DNA from: Hymenobacter tibetensis
Lineage (GTDB): Bacteria > Bacteroidota > Bacteroidia > Cytophagales > Hymenobacteraceae
DNA length: 64,000 nt
Reading direction: 5' to 3'
NCBI RefSeq assembly: GCF_022827545.1
Contig: NZ_CP094669.1
Span: 3,686,001-3,750,000, forward strand
Positions within the stretch are counted from its first letter, which is position 1. The number at the start of each line of letters is the position of its first letter. A program made the position numbers and the translations under genes. The notes beneath the pieces were generated by a model. That model was not told the DNA's origin. It saw only the letters and a list, made by a program, of their open reading frames with translations, and did no database searches. This document shows positions 43,857 to 52,971 of this stretch, in pieces.

Positions 43857-44011
43857 GCAGCGGCCTTCTTTCAAGAAAGTCCCGCAATGCATTGGCTATA
43901 ACCGTCCCCCTACACTATACCCCTGCAAATACTAGTGCAGGTGCAAGTGCGGTCCTCAACGCTGCGGCTCGTTAACCCGATCCCTGTAATATGGCGCTAG
44001 CCTACGATACC

Positions 44012-44270
44012 CTACACCGGCTGCAACTGCTCCGTCAGCGAACGTGTGTTGGTGAGTACGACTTCTTCCGTACGCAACGTTTGTTTTTTCTCCAGCAGCA
44101 TGATATGGCATTCCTGCTCGGTGACGGGGTTGTGCGTGTCCCCTTGGATACGACGTAGAGCGAGCCGGCTGGCAACTCGACTACGCCTTGCTCCAACTCC
44201 AAGCGCAGATGACCCTTATAGTATGAAGAATAGCTCGTTCTCCTGCATGTCTGTGCCAAGTAAGAGAAAC
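44012..44270 (-). pseudogene. Cupin-domain gene remnant with two frameshifts
   Basis: On the minus strand three frames in series read one cupin. They are QENELFFIL; then KGHLRLELEQGVVELPAGS, ending LYVVSKGT; then HNPVTEQECHIMLLEKKQT, ending SLTEQLQPV at a TAG (44012-44014). The breaks lie near 44220 and 44143. The N-terminal metal-site segment is missing because a terminator hairpin follows at 44277. Not functional. Confidence 0.78.
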
Positions 44271-44276
44271 CCAGCA

Positions 44277-44306
44277 AAAAGGCCCCAACGTAGGTTGGAG
44301 CCTTTT
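44277..44306 (-). terminator. Terminator of the glucan-locus PQQ dehydrogenase gene
   Basis: A stem AAAAGGC-c-CCAAC / GTTGG-a-GCCTTTT with a 4-nt loop, 46 bp after the stop on the minus strand, followed on that strand by a T-run (CCTTTTTG). Good intrinsic terminator. Confidence 0.8.
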
Positions 44307-44352
44307 CAATGCCAAGAAGTTGCGACTGAGTAATATCTGGTTTCAGCAAAGG

Positions 44353-47300
44353 CTATGGAGCGACGATTAGCCGCCGGGCGGTGCGCTCGGTGCCGCGCTG
44401 CACTGTTACGGTGTACACGCCAGCGGGCAGTTTGCCTACGGACAGGTGCACCTCGTTCCAGCCGGCTCTAGCACGGTGCGTAGTGCTAGCTACGCGGCGG
44501 GCAAGGGCATCGAGTACATCTACGTGTACATCGTCGTTCGCATTGGCTTTAAGGCTCACCGTGAACTGGTCTCGTACCGGGTTGGGGTAAAGCTGCACCG
44601 CAGTGCCGTCGTTACCTATTTTGCCACTTGCCGAAGTGGCAAGAGCCGCTAGCTCACGCGCTCCGCTGGAAGCTGCTCGGAACAAAGCCGTGGCGGGGAC
44701 AAGGGATTTCCCTAGGCTAGGCCCAGCATAATGTACGTCGAGCACCTGGTCGCCGCCACGCTCGAAGAAGTTAACCGTAATGGCGTGTAACCCGGCACCC
44801 AGCCCGATTTTTCCGCTCTGTTCCTGGGTTCCGTGGAGGCCGTCATTGTCCACGACCAGCGTGGAACCGATGAACAGTTGCGAGCCATCGTCCGAGGAAG
44901 TATAAAAGGTGTACTCCCCGTCGGTGGGCACGCGCACGTAGCCCGTATACTGAAAGGCAAACTCGTCGTCGCGCAGGCGGGGCGCGGCGGTGAACGTGGC
45001 CACGCGACCACTGGCCGCCGTCGTGAGAGTTGCGAAATCAGGCACTGCCGACCATTGCCCTTCATAATACGTGTAGTTTAAGCCTGCTATGGGGTTGGGT
45101 ACATTATCGGGCGCCCGCAAATTGGAAGGGGGCTGTACCGGACCCGCATGAAACAGGGCCGTGCCCGGAACCAGGGTTTTGGCTAGGCCCGGCCCGGCGT
45201 AACTCACGTCTAGGATCTGGTCGCCGCCGCGCTCAAAGAACCCAACGGTGATGGCGTGCAAGCCGGCTTTGAGCCCAATTTGACCGCTGCGCTCCTGCGT
45301 GCCGTGCAGCCCGTTATTGTCCACGACCAAGGTCGAACCGATGAAGAGCTGCGAACCGTCATCCGAAGACGTGTAGAACGTGTAGACCCCGTCGGTGGCC
45401 ACGCGTACGTAGCCGGTGTAGCGGAAGGCAAAATCATCTTCGCGCAAACGGGGACCCGGGCTGAACGTGGCCACGCTGCCGCGGGCGGCGGGCGTGAGGG
45501 AAGTGAAATCCGGCACGTTGTCCCATATGCCTTCGTAGTAGGTATAGTCGAGCGCGGCTACTGGATTCGAGACGATGTCCGCCACACGGAGCGTCCCGTC
45601 GGTTGGCGGCGTCACGGCATTAGTCACCGTGAAGGCGATGGTAAGCGGGGTGCCGGCATTGCCGCCCGCGCCGCCTTGGGTATAGGGTGTTACCGTGAGG
45701 GTGTGGTTGCCCACGGCGGGCGTCCACGCATTGTAGTTCGGGTTGCCGTTGACGAGGCCGTTGTCGCCGGCAATGGCGTAGGGGGCCAGGGTTTCGACTT
45801 TGTAGTCGGCGTTGCCATCGTAGGCAAAGCGCACGCTGCCTACCGTAGCTGGGTTGGTATTGGCCCGAATGTTCAGGTTGCGCGTGGGCAGGATGGCCAG
45901 GTTCAGGGTAGCGCCGTCGGGCAGCGGGTCGTAGCCGGCAATGGGCTGGTCGGTGTCGGCGTTGATAAGCGTGAGCGATGTCACCGCCTGGGCGGAAGCC
46001 GGCACCACCCGGTACGTCGCGGTGTAGGTTTCGTCGTTAGAGGGCGTGGCAATGGTCTGCGACTGCGCACCACCATTTGACCACGACACAAAGGCATAGG
46101 TTACGCCGCCCGCCGTTTGGGTTGAGGGCGCTTCGAGTGTGCGCAAGACGCCTTCAACTCCCACGATGGAGACGGGTGTGGTGCGCGCCGTGCCGTCGAG
46201 GGTAAGACTTAAGCCGGCCGGATTGGTCGCCAGAGTGAAGGTGGACTTCTGCGGCAGAATGTCGCGGAAGGTGGTGGTGGTTCGTCCGCCCGCGTCGGTT
46301 ACCGTCAAGATGAGGCGGTAGAATACGTTGTCGGACAGCTCGCCGCTGTTGGGTATCACAAACGTGCCGGTGCGGGCGCCCTGGCTGAACGGGGTGCCGT
46401 CGTGCACGTGCGTATCGTGGTGCAAATTAACCTGCCACACAAACGCGCTGGCGGGCAAAGTACCGTCCTCTGCATCGGTCGCGCTGCCCGAAAACGAGAT
46501 AGTGCTGCCCGCCACGTACGTGGCGCCGGTAGCTGGCGTCAGGATTTGGGCGGTAGGCGCCGTGTTCGGGGTCGTGATAGTCAGGGTGGCGGCAGAGCTG
46601 GTTACGGTGCCCACGCCGTTGCTTACCACCACGCGAAACTGGCCCGCATCGGCAGCGGCTACGCTGGCAATGGTATAGCTGCTGCCCATGGCGCCGGCAA
46701 TGTTTACACCATTTTTCTGCCACTGGTAAGCGAGCGGGGCGCTGCCGGTAGCGGCCACGGTAAAGGTGGCGGAGGAGCCTGGCACTGCGGCCACGTTCGA
46801 GGGCTGCGTGGTGATGACCGGCGCGCTGACGGCGGATGTGTACACCACTTTGAACAGTGAGGCGCTGCTACGGGCCAAGTAGTAGAGGTTGCCATCGGGG
46901 CCGGTTTCCAGGGCCAGCGCATCGCCGGGCATGTTCAGGGCGAAGGGTTGGCGAGTGGGTGGCCTGGTAGCGCTATTCGGGTCGAAGTAGTTAATCCACT
47001 TGCCGCAGTAGTCCTGGTAGAAGTACTTGCCGGCGTACTGGCTGGGGTAATTCGTGGCCGCAGGATTGAAGAACGTACCGCCCGTGATGGAGCAACCCGC
47101 CCCGTCGGGAAAGCCGCTGGTGTGCGGATAGGCAAACACGGGCGCCGTTTCGCCCGTGCGCACGTTGTAGCCCTCGGAAGATGGCCAGCCAAAGTTGCGT
47201 CCGCCGGTGCTAGCGTCGTTGATTTCCTCCCAGCTGCCCTCGCCTACGTCGTTGATGAAGATTTTGCCCGTGCCGGGCTGCACCGTGAAGGTGAAGGGGT

Positions 47301-48009
47301 TGCGCAAGCCGGAACTCCACACCCGCTGGCGCTGGGCCGATAAGCTGCTGCCCACGTACGGATTGCCGGCCGGCACCGAGCCGTCAGCGTTGATGCGCAG
47401 CAGTTTGCCCATGTAGGAGTCCAGGTTGGGGGCATTGGTGCGGTTGGCGTTTTCACCCACGGCTACGTACAGCTTGCCGTCGAGCCCGAAGTGCATAGCC
47501 CCGCCGTTGTGGTTGGTGGCCGTGCTCAGCGGGTCCAGGTTCAGCACCAGCGTTTCACTGCCCACGGCGGCTACATCGCCGTCAGCGGTCAGCCGGCTGA
47601 TGCGGTTGTTGGCCCCGCTAGCCAGGGTATAGTACACGTAGACGTAGCGATTCGTGGCAAAATTGGGGTCGAGTGTAATGCCCACCAGTCCCCGCTCGCC
47701 GCTCGAATTCACGGATAAGCTTACGAAAGGCGTGGGCAGCAAGGCTCCGTTTTTGATGACGCGCACTTGGCCCGTTTGCTGGCAGACGAAAATCCGCCCA
47801 TCTGGCGCGAAGGCCATGGCCGTGGGGTTACTGATGCCGTTGGTTACCAGCACAGCATTAAAACCTGCTGGAAAAGAAGGGGTTTGCTGGGCGGCGGCCG
47901 ACCAGCTGGCCAGCCAGCCGACAAGAATCAGCAGCACCGAGCGGAAACGAGCCCGCACCTCGTCCTGCCGATGTCCGGCATAACGTATTAGCATAGAACG
48001 TGTTTTCAT
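44353..48009 (-). CDS. T9SS-secreted PQQ-type sugar dehydrogenase with two PA14 domains
   Basis: A 1218-residue secreted protein. I chose the ATG at 48009, giving an N-terminal signal (about 20-42, LLILVGWLASWSAAAQ). Residues about 50-393 form a glucose/sorbosone dehydrogenase beta-propeller with the base histidine H167 in TNHNGG. An Ig-like domain (about 395-480) and further beta domains follow, then two PA14 domains (about 805-954 and 964-1110) with TYYEG and YTFYTSSDDGSQLFI. A type IX secretion tail (LYPNPVRDQF ... AGVYTVTVQ) ends the protein. It likely oxidises sugars at the cell surface. It is downstream of the GH16 and GH81 genes. Confidence 0.88.
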   Translation of the reverse strand: MKTRSMLIRYAGHRQDEVRARFRSVLLILVGWLASWSAAAQQTPSFPAGFNAVLVTNGISNPTAMAFAPDGRIFVCQQTGQVRVIKNGALLPTPFVSLSVNSSGERGLVGITLDPNFATNRYVYVYYTLASGANNRISRLTADGDVAAVGSETLVLNLDPLSTATNHNGGAMHFGLDGKLYVAVGENANRTNAPNLDSYMGKLLRINADGSVPAGNPYVGSSLSAQRQRVWSSGLRNPFTFTVQPGTGKIFINDVGEGSWEEINDASTGGRNFGWPSSEGYNVRTGETAPVFAYPHTSGFPDGAGCSITGGTFFNPAATNYPSQYAGKYFYQDYCGKWINYFDPNSATRPPTRQPFALNMPGDALALETGPDGNLYYLARSSASLFKVVYTSAVSAPVITTQPSNVAAVPGSSATFTVAATGSAPLAYQWQKNGVNIAGAMGSSYTIASVAAADAGQFRVVVSNGVGTVTSSAATLTITTPNTAPTAQILTPATGATYVAGSTISFSGSATDAEDGTLPASAFVWQVNLHHDTHVHDGTPFSQGARTGTFVIPNSGELSDNVFYRLILTVTDAGGRTTTTFRDILPQKSTFTLATNPAGLSLTLDGTARTTPVSIVGVEGVLRTLEAPSTQTAGGVTYAFVSWSNGGAQSQTIATPSNDETYTATYRVVPASAQAVTSLTLINADTDQPIAGYDPLPDGATLNLAILPTRNLNIRANTNPATVGSVRFAYDGNADYKVETLAPYAIAGDNGLVNGNPNYNAWTPAVGNHTLTVTPYTQGGAGGNAGTPLTIAFTVTNAVTPPTDGTLRVADIVSNPVAALDYTYYEGIWDNVPDFTSLTPAARGSVATFSPGPRLREDDFAFRYTGYVRVATDGVYTFYTSSDDGSQLFIGSTLVVDNNGLHGTQERSGQIGLKAGLHAITVGFFERGGDQILDVSYAGPGLAKTLVPGTALFHAGPVQPPSNLRAPDNVPNPIAGLNYTYYEGQWSAVPDFATLTTAASGRVATFTAAPRLRDDEFAFQYTGYVRVPTDGEYTFYTSSDDGSQLFIGSTLVVDNDGLHGTQEQSGKIGLGAGLHAITVNFFERGGDQVLDVHYAGPSLGKSLVPATALFRAASSGARELAALATSASGKIGNDGTAVQLYPNPVRDQFTVSLKANANDDVHVDVLDALARRVASTTHRARAGWNEVHLSVGKLPAGVYTVTVQRGTERTARRLIVAP
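44680..45591 (-). repeat. Tandem PA14-coding direct repeat (2 x about 441 bp, period 471 bp)
   Basis: Two copies, about 44680-45120 and 45151-45591, offset 471 bp. The core around the Ser-Ser-Asp-Asp-Gly segment is highly alike at the DNA level. Recent duplication inside the sugar dehydrogenase gene. Confidence 0.75.
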
Positions 48010-48185
48010 GGATGAATTGGTGAAAGGATGAAAGTAGCTCTGCGCAATAGGTTGTGCGGACTCGGTCGTTTCCCAGAAAAAATGGGAAAGCGAAAGGGCG
48101 CAAATAGAGTAGTGTGGTAAAGGGCTTGCGGTATCCAACCAGGTTTTTTAAGCCTGCAGCATTTCGAAAAACCATAAGGCATTTT

Positions 48186-48240
48186 CTGAGCTATGCAGTG
48201 CACGGGCAACCAGAAGGAGGCCGCGTACTGCATAGCTCAG
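48186..48240 (-). terminator. Hairpin after the GH16 gene
   Basis: Perfect 14-bp arms CTGAGCTATGCAGT (48186-48199) and its complement (48227-48240) with a 27-nt loop, between the GH16 stop and the dehydrogenase start. No T-tract, so it may be a partial terminator or an mRNA 3'-end stabiliser. Confidence 0.5.
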
Positions 48241-48291
48241 GTTCTAAATATGGCGATTCAGAAAGTAGGGTGGCTCAGCCAGCAAGCGGTG

Positions 48292-51200
48292 TTACTGCTT
48301 GATGAACTGCTGTACCGTAACGACGCCGTTAGCGCCGCGCAAGGTCAGGAAATAAAGGCCCGGCTTCAGGGACTGCACATCCACTTCCGCCACCGCCTGC
48401 TGGGCGGTTACGCCTTGGGTACGAGCCACCCGGCCCAGGGCATCGGTGATGGTGAGCACGCCCGCGCTGGCCGTGGGCACCTTCAGCAGCCGGCTAACCG
48501 GATTCGGATAGAGCCGCGCTTCAGGTGCTATAGCGCGGGTATTTGCCAGCGCCCGGTTGCCGGATGCAGCCGTCCCGTACACCTCGAATTCGTAGAGGGA
48601 ATAGCCGTAGGGCAAGGCCCGCGTCTGGCAGTAAATGCGCACGAATTTGCCCGTGCCGCTCAATCCCGTGAGGTCGTTGGTGAGGCTGCTGTTGCCGGTC
48701 ACTGCTCGCAAGGGAGACCAGGTAACGGCATCGGAGGAAATTTCCACCCGGTAATCGGTGGCATAGGCGGCCTCCCAGAGCAGCTTGACGCGGTTCACGG
48801 CGTACGTTGCTCCCAGGTCGACGTAAATCCACTGTGGAGCGGCACCCGACGCGCTGCTCCAGCGAGTGGTGGTAGTGCCGTCTACGGCGTTCGGAGCCGG
48901 AGTACCTACGTTTTCAACCGAAGAAACCGTTACCGGCTTGTTGAGCGCCAAGTTTATAGTAGCTGGCGGAGTTGCCCCTACCGTCACGCTCACGGCGGCC
49001 GAGGTGGTCACGGCGCCAGCGTTATCAGTAGCGCGGGCCGTCAGCGAATACGAACCGGCGGGCACGTTGGTCCAGCTGAACGTGTAGGGGCTGCTCAGGT
49101 CCTCACCGAGCTTGGTGGTGCCGTTGTAGAACTCGACCTTACTCACCGTACCGTCGGTGTCAGCGGCGGTGGCGTTGAGGGTGATGCTGGCCGGAGCAGT
49201 GAACGTTGCGCCACCCGTTGGGCTGGTCAAACTCACGCTCGGGGCCGCGTTGGTGGGGGCGGCGAAAGAAATCCAGTTAAGATTCCAGCCACCGGTGGCA
49301 ACGTACACTCGCAACGTTTGGGCGCCAGCCGGTAGGGTGGCCGTGGCGTTGACCGTCGACCAGGTCTGCCAGCCGCCAGTAGCGGCAACGGATGCGGTGG
49401 CGTAAACAGTACCGGTTGCGCTGCGCAACTGTATTTGCCCACCGCCGGGCACGCTGGCTACGCGGAAGCCCACGGTATACGTACTAGCCGTTTGCACGTT
49501 CACGGCGTAGTCGAGGTAGTCGCCGGTATCAATCCAGCCCACGTTCTGGCCACCGCCCGTATCGCCGGTGGCCTCCAGCTGCACGCCCGACATGGCCGTG
49601 TAGTTTTCGGCTTCAATAGTGCCGGGAATTGTCAGGCCCGATGGCGCGGCCCCTACCGTCATACTCACGGCAGCCGAGGTGGTCACGGCGCCAGCGTTGT
49701 CGGTGGCGCGGGCCGTGAGCGAATAGGCGCCGGCCGGCACGTTGGTCCAGCTGAAGGCGTAGGGGCTACTTAAGTCTTCGCCCAGCTTGGTGGTGCCATT
49801 GTAGAACTCAACCTTACTCACCGTGCCGTCGGCGTCGACCGCGGTGGCGTTGATAGTGATGCTGGCCGGCGCAGCAAACGTTGCGCCCCCGGTTGGGCTG
49901 GTCAAACTTACGCTCGGGGTCGCGTTGGCTTGGGTGCTGACGGCCGTTAGGCTGCGCAGGTTATCGATGTAGAACACCGAGCCGGTGAGGCTGTTCGGAG
50001 CGAACAATAGCACCACGTTGTCCACGTCGGCGTCGGCCGTGCCCGCATCCGGCGAGCCAGCATAGGAGAAGGTGAGCGTGTGCCAGGCGTTGGTTTGCTT
50101 CACTACGGATTGGTAGCTGCTGTGGCGGCCGGTGGGATAATTGCCGGGGGTGGTAGAGGTGCTGTTTTCCAGCTGCCACGATATGGGGGTGCCCACCGGA
50201 GCCGACGTGTACACGTCCATGGCAAACACTTTCTGGCCGCTTTCATAGGCAGCCCCGTCCTTGATTTGGGTGCTAGCCAGGGTCAGGGCGTCGTATTGCG
50301 AGGCGGGGTTGCGGGTGTACTGGGCAACTTTAGCCGAGGTGTTGAGGCCCGTGGCCGCCGGGTTGTTGGCCGCGGCTACGTACGTGCCGGTGGCGGTGCG
50401 CAACGGCAGATTGCGCACGGTGTCGTAGTTTTCGAAGGTGGTACCGGCAGTGTACGTCGGGGTAGCTCGTTTCGCCACCCGGATGTTGTCGATGTAGTAC
50501 GTATCGCCGGAGGCCACGCCGCTGTTGAACAGAACGGCTAGCTGGTCGATGCTCACGTTGGCCGTGCCGCCGTCGGGCGTAGTGTTGTAGGCAAATGTCA
50601 GCGTCTCCCACTGGTTTTGCCGGGTGGTGTTGGCCAGGTACGTGCTGTTGCGGCCGGCCGGGTAGGCGCCCGCCGCGGCCGCCTTGTTTTGCAGCGTAAT
50701 GCCCACCGGCGTGCCCACCGGGGCTGTCGAGTACACGTCGAATTGCAGCTGATAGGTCTGGTTCTTGAACAGGGCCGCGTCTTCAATCACGGTGCCCGGC
50801 ACGCCGGCGTCGAAGAACAACACGTCGTACTGCTCGGCCGGATTGCGCACGTACCGGGCCACGTTGGCCGAGGTGTTCACACCGTTAGCGGACGGATTAG
50901 CGAAGTTGGGCGTGTAGGTGCCGCCGGTAATGGCAGGGTCGAAGCTGATGCGCGCGGCGCCGTCGTAATTCAGCAACACATCCGTGGCCACCACGGGCGC
51001 GTCGGGCTTTTGCTTGATGAGCAAGTTGTCGAAGTAGAACGTGGCGCCGGAGTTGGTGGCTGGCTGAAACAAGAAGGCCACGTTGTCAATGGCGTAGATG
51101 TTGGTGCCCGCGTCCAGGCTGCGCTCGAATTCGAATTCGAGGGTTTCCCAGGCGTTCTGACGAGTGGTGAAGGCTCGGTAGGCACTGTGGCGACCGGTCG

Positions 51201-52614
51201 GGAAGTTGGTGGCCGTGGTGGCCTGACTGTTCTCGAACTGCATGGTCACTTTACTGCCCACCGGGGCCGTGGAATACACATCCACGAACACCTTGCGGCG
51301 CCCCGCCACAAAGTCGTTGGCGTTGCGGACACCCAGATTGCGCACGTACAACACGTCGTACTGCTCACTGGTATTGCGCACGTACTGCCCCACCTTGGTT
51401 GACGTATTACCAACGGTGGCCGCCGGGTTGTTGACGGCCTGCGTAAGCGCACCCGTGACGACCCCGTAAGTGATAACACGGTTGCTCTCAAAATCTTCGT
51501 ACACGCGGTCCAGTTGCAAAGCGGGCAGCACCGTCACGGCCTTGGAGTAAGTGCCCGTGGGACAGTTGTTCACCGTCACCGTGGCCGAAATATTGCCCGT
51601 AGCCGCGCCGCTGCCAAAGTTCACTTGCACGGCATTGGTGCCTTGCCCACTCACGATGGTGGCCCCGCTGGGCACTGTCCAAGCGTAGGTGGCGCCGGCA
51701 ATGGGCTCGAGGCGGTAAGTTTTGTTGGCGTCGCCCTGGTAAACCTGGCCGGCCCCCAGCACCGCGGCGCTGAAAGAGCCTTTGTAGACTCGCACGTAGT
51801 CCACCTGGGTGGTGGTGGGGAAGTCGGAGGGCGTGGGGTTTTGGTAACCGGTGAAACCGGTGCCGGGCCCGCCCACGGCCGCATTCAGGATGATATAGAA
51901 ATTGTTGTCGTTGAAAGGCCAGGAGCCGCCCACCGTAGTATTGGGCGAGGCCGTGTTAAACAACACGCCGTCCACGAACCATTGAATTTTCTCGGGGCTC
52001 CATTCCACCGCGTACACGTGGAAATCCTGGGACAAATCCACTGCCGAGGTGTAGTCGCGGCCAGAATAGCGCCAGCCGCCCGCATCGTAGTGGATGGTGC
52101 CGCTTACCGAGGTAGGGTTGCGGTGCTTGGCCTCCATAATGTCAATTTCGCCCGTGGTCGGCCAGTTGCCGGGGTCGGCCAGCATCCAGAACGCGGGCCA
52201 CACGCCCTGGGCCGAGGGCAGTTTCATGCGGGCTTCAATCCGCCCGTACTTAAAGGTTTGGAGCGCCCCGCTGGCTTGCTTGGAGTAGAGCTTAGCAGAA
52301 GTGTAATTGTAGGTGCGCCCGCTCTGCACCGTGGGTTCGTAGCGGGTCGTGATGGTGAGGTTGCCACCCGTCACGGTGGCGTTGGCGGGGCGGTACACTT
52401 GCAGTTCGGCGTTGCCGAAGTTGCAGTTGCCGGTTTCGCAGCCGTCGCCCTCGTACACCTGCCACTTGCTTAGGTCGCCGGGGGTGTTGAACTCGTCCTG
52501 CCAAACTAGCTGGGTACACTGGGCTTGTGCCGGGGTGGTCTGCAGGAGCCAGCCGATGCCCGTGGCAACGGCCAGCCGGGTCCAGCGACCCTGAAACGTA
52601 GATAGTGCTTTCAT
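48292..52614 (-). CDS. T9SS-secreted GH16 beta-1,3-glucanase, multimodular
   Basis: A 1440-residue secreted enzyme; signal peptide 1-32 (TTPAQAQ). Residues about 35-280 form a GH16 laminarinase-type domain with catalytic motif GEIDIME: nucleophile E156, D158 and acid/base E161. A PKD-like domain (285-363) follows, then three related modules of about 165 residues (372-536, 540-718, 720-891), each with NPAATG..TS and FYIDN segments. Next come an Ig-like domain (897-991), CBM6 (993-1118), a second Ig-like domain (1119-1215), a discoidin/CBM32 (1218-1348) and a type IX tail (1368-1440). It should cleave laminarin-like beta-glucan outside the cell. Confidence 0.93.
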   Translation of the reverse strand: MKALSTFQGRWTRLAVATGIGWLLQTTPAQAQCTQLVWQDEFNTPGDLSKWQVYEGDGCETGNCNFGNAELQVYRPANATVTGGNLTITTRYEPTVQSGRTYNYTSAKLYSKQASGALQTFKYGRIEARMKLPSAQGVWPAFWMLADPGNWPTTGEIDIMEAKHRNPTSVSGTIHYDAGGWRYSGRDYTSAVDLSQDFHVYAVEWSPEKIQWFVDGVLFNTASPNTTVGGSWPFNDNNFYIILNAAVGGPGTGFTGYQNPTPSDFPTTTQVDYVRVYKGSFSAAVLGAGQVYQGDANKTYRLEPIAGATYAWTVPSGATIVSGQGTNAVQVNFGSGAATGNISATVTVNNCPTGTYSKAVTVLPALQLDRVYEDFESNRVITYGVVTGALTQAVNNPAATVGNTSTKVGQYVRNTSEQYDVLYVRNLGVRNANDFVAGRRKVFVDVYSTAPVGSKVTMQFENSQATTATNFPTGRHSAYRAFTTRQNAWETLEFEFERSLDAGTNIYAIDNVAFLFQPATNSGATFYFDNLLIKQKPDAPVVATDVLLNYDGAARISFDPAITGGTYTPNFANPSANGVNTSANVARYVRNPAEQYDVLFFDAGVPGTVIEDAALFKNQTYQLQFDVYSTAPVGTPVGITLQNKAAAAGAYPAGRNSTYLANTTRQNQWETLTFAYNTTPDGGTANVSIDQLAVLFNSGVASGDTYYIDNIRVAKRATPTYTAGTTFENYDTVRNLPLRTATGTYVAAANNPAATGLNTSAKVAQYTRNPASQYDALTLASTQIKDGAAYESGQKVFAMDVYTSAPVGTPISWQLENSTSTTPGNYPTGRHSSYQSVVKQTNAWHTLTFSYAGSPDAGTADADVDNVVLLFAPNSLTGSVFYIDNLRSLTAVSTQANATPSVSLTSPTGGATFAAPASITINATAVDADGTVSKVEFYNGTTKLGEDLSSPYAFSWTNVPAGAYSLTARATDNAGAVTTSAAVSMTVGAAPSGLTIPGTIEAENYTAMSGVQLEATGDTGGGQNVGWIDTGDYLDYAVNVQTASTYTVGFRVASVPGGGQIQLRSATGTVYATASVAATGGWQTWSTVNATATLPAGAQTLRVYVATGGWNLNWISFAAPTNAAPSVSLTSPTGGATFTAPASITLNATAADTDGTVSKVEFYNGTTKLGEDLSSPYTFSWTNVPAGSYSLTARATDNAGAVTTSAAVSVTVGATPPATINLALNKPVTVSSVENVGTPAPNAVDGTTTTRWSSASGAAPQWIYVDLGATYAVNRVKLLWEAAYATDYRVEISSDAVTWSPLRAVTGNSSLTNDLTGLSGTGKFVRIYCQTRALPYGYSLYEFEVYGTAASGNRALANTRAIAPEARLYPNPVSRLLKVPTASAGVLTITDALGRVARTQGVTAQQAVAEVDVQSLKPGLYFLTLRGANGVVTVQQFIKQ
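48977..49253 (-). repeat. Ig-domain-coding direct repeat, copy B (277 bp)
   Basis: Near-identical to 49652-49928, same length. It codes the Ig-like domain with VSKVEFYNGTTKLGEDLSSP on both sides of the CBM6 module. Could recombine to delete the CBM6. Confidence 0.8.
49652..49928 (-). repeat. Ig-domain-coding direct repeat, copy A (277 bp)
   Basis: Partner of 48977-49253; differences are mostly silent. The copies lie 675 bp apart start to start. Confidence 0.8.
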
Positions 52615-52971
52615 GGGTTGGTTGTGGAAATTGTGGTGGAAAAGAAGAGTAAGTGAGCTGCTTAGCAAGCAGCGACCAAGCACTACTTGACAAGCAGGAA
52701 AAAGCTATTGGAAGGCGCAGCCCACATGGCGCAGTCAGGGTTAGGTTCGGGCAGGGCAATACCAGTGTTCGAGAAAAGCGCCTAGCTCACGGCAGCAAGC
52801 CCAACCGGACGAGGACAATGACCAGCGACTGGGGCGCAGTTCGGGCTGGCCCGCGGGGATTCGGGCGGTACACTGGTCCTATGCTAGCCTTGGCCCGCAA
52901 GGAGTAGCGCGGCTTACAGATGCCCGAAACAGCAGGCAGGCCCCCCTACTGCTTCGCAATGCCGCCGCAAC
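52615..52971. other. Intergenic region between GH81 and GH16 genes
   Basis: 357 bp. Probably holds the GH16 promoter. I see no clear promoter element, Fnr-type box or strong hairpin. Confidence 0.45.

Noticed and set aside
51514..52473. 319-codon plus-strand frame opposite GH16
   Set aside because: Antisense to the catalytic GH16 domain and without protein-like features.
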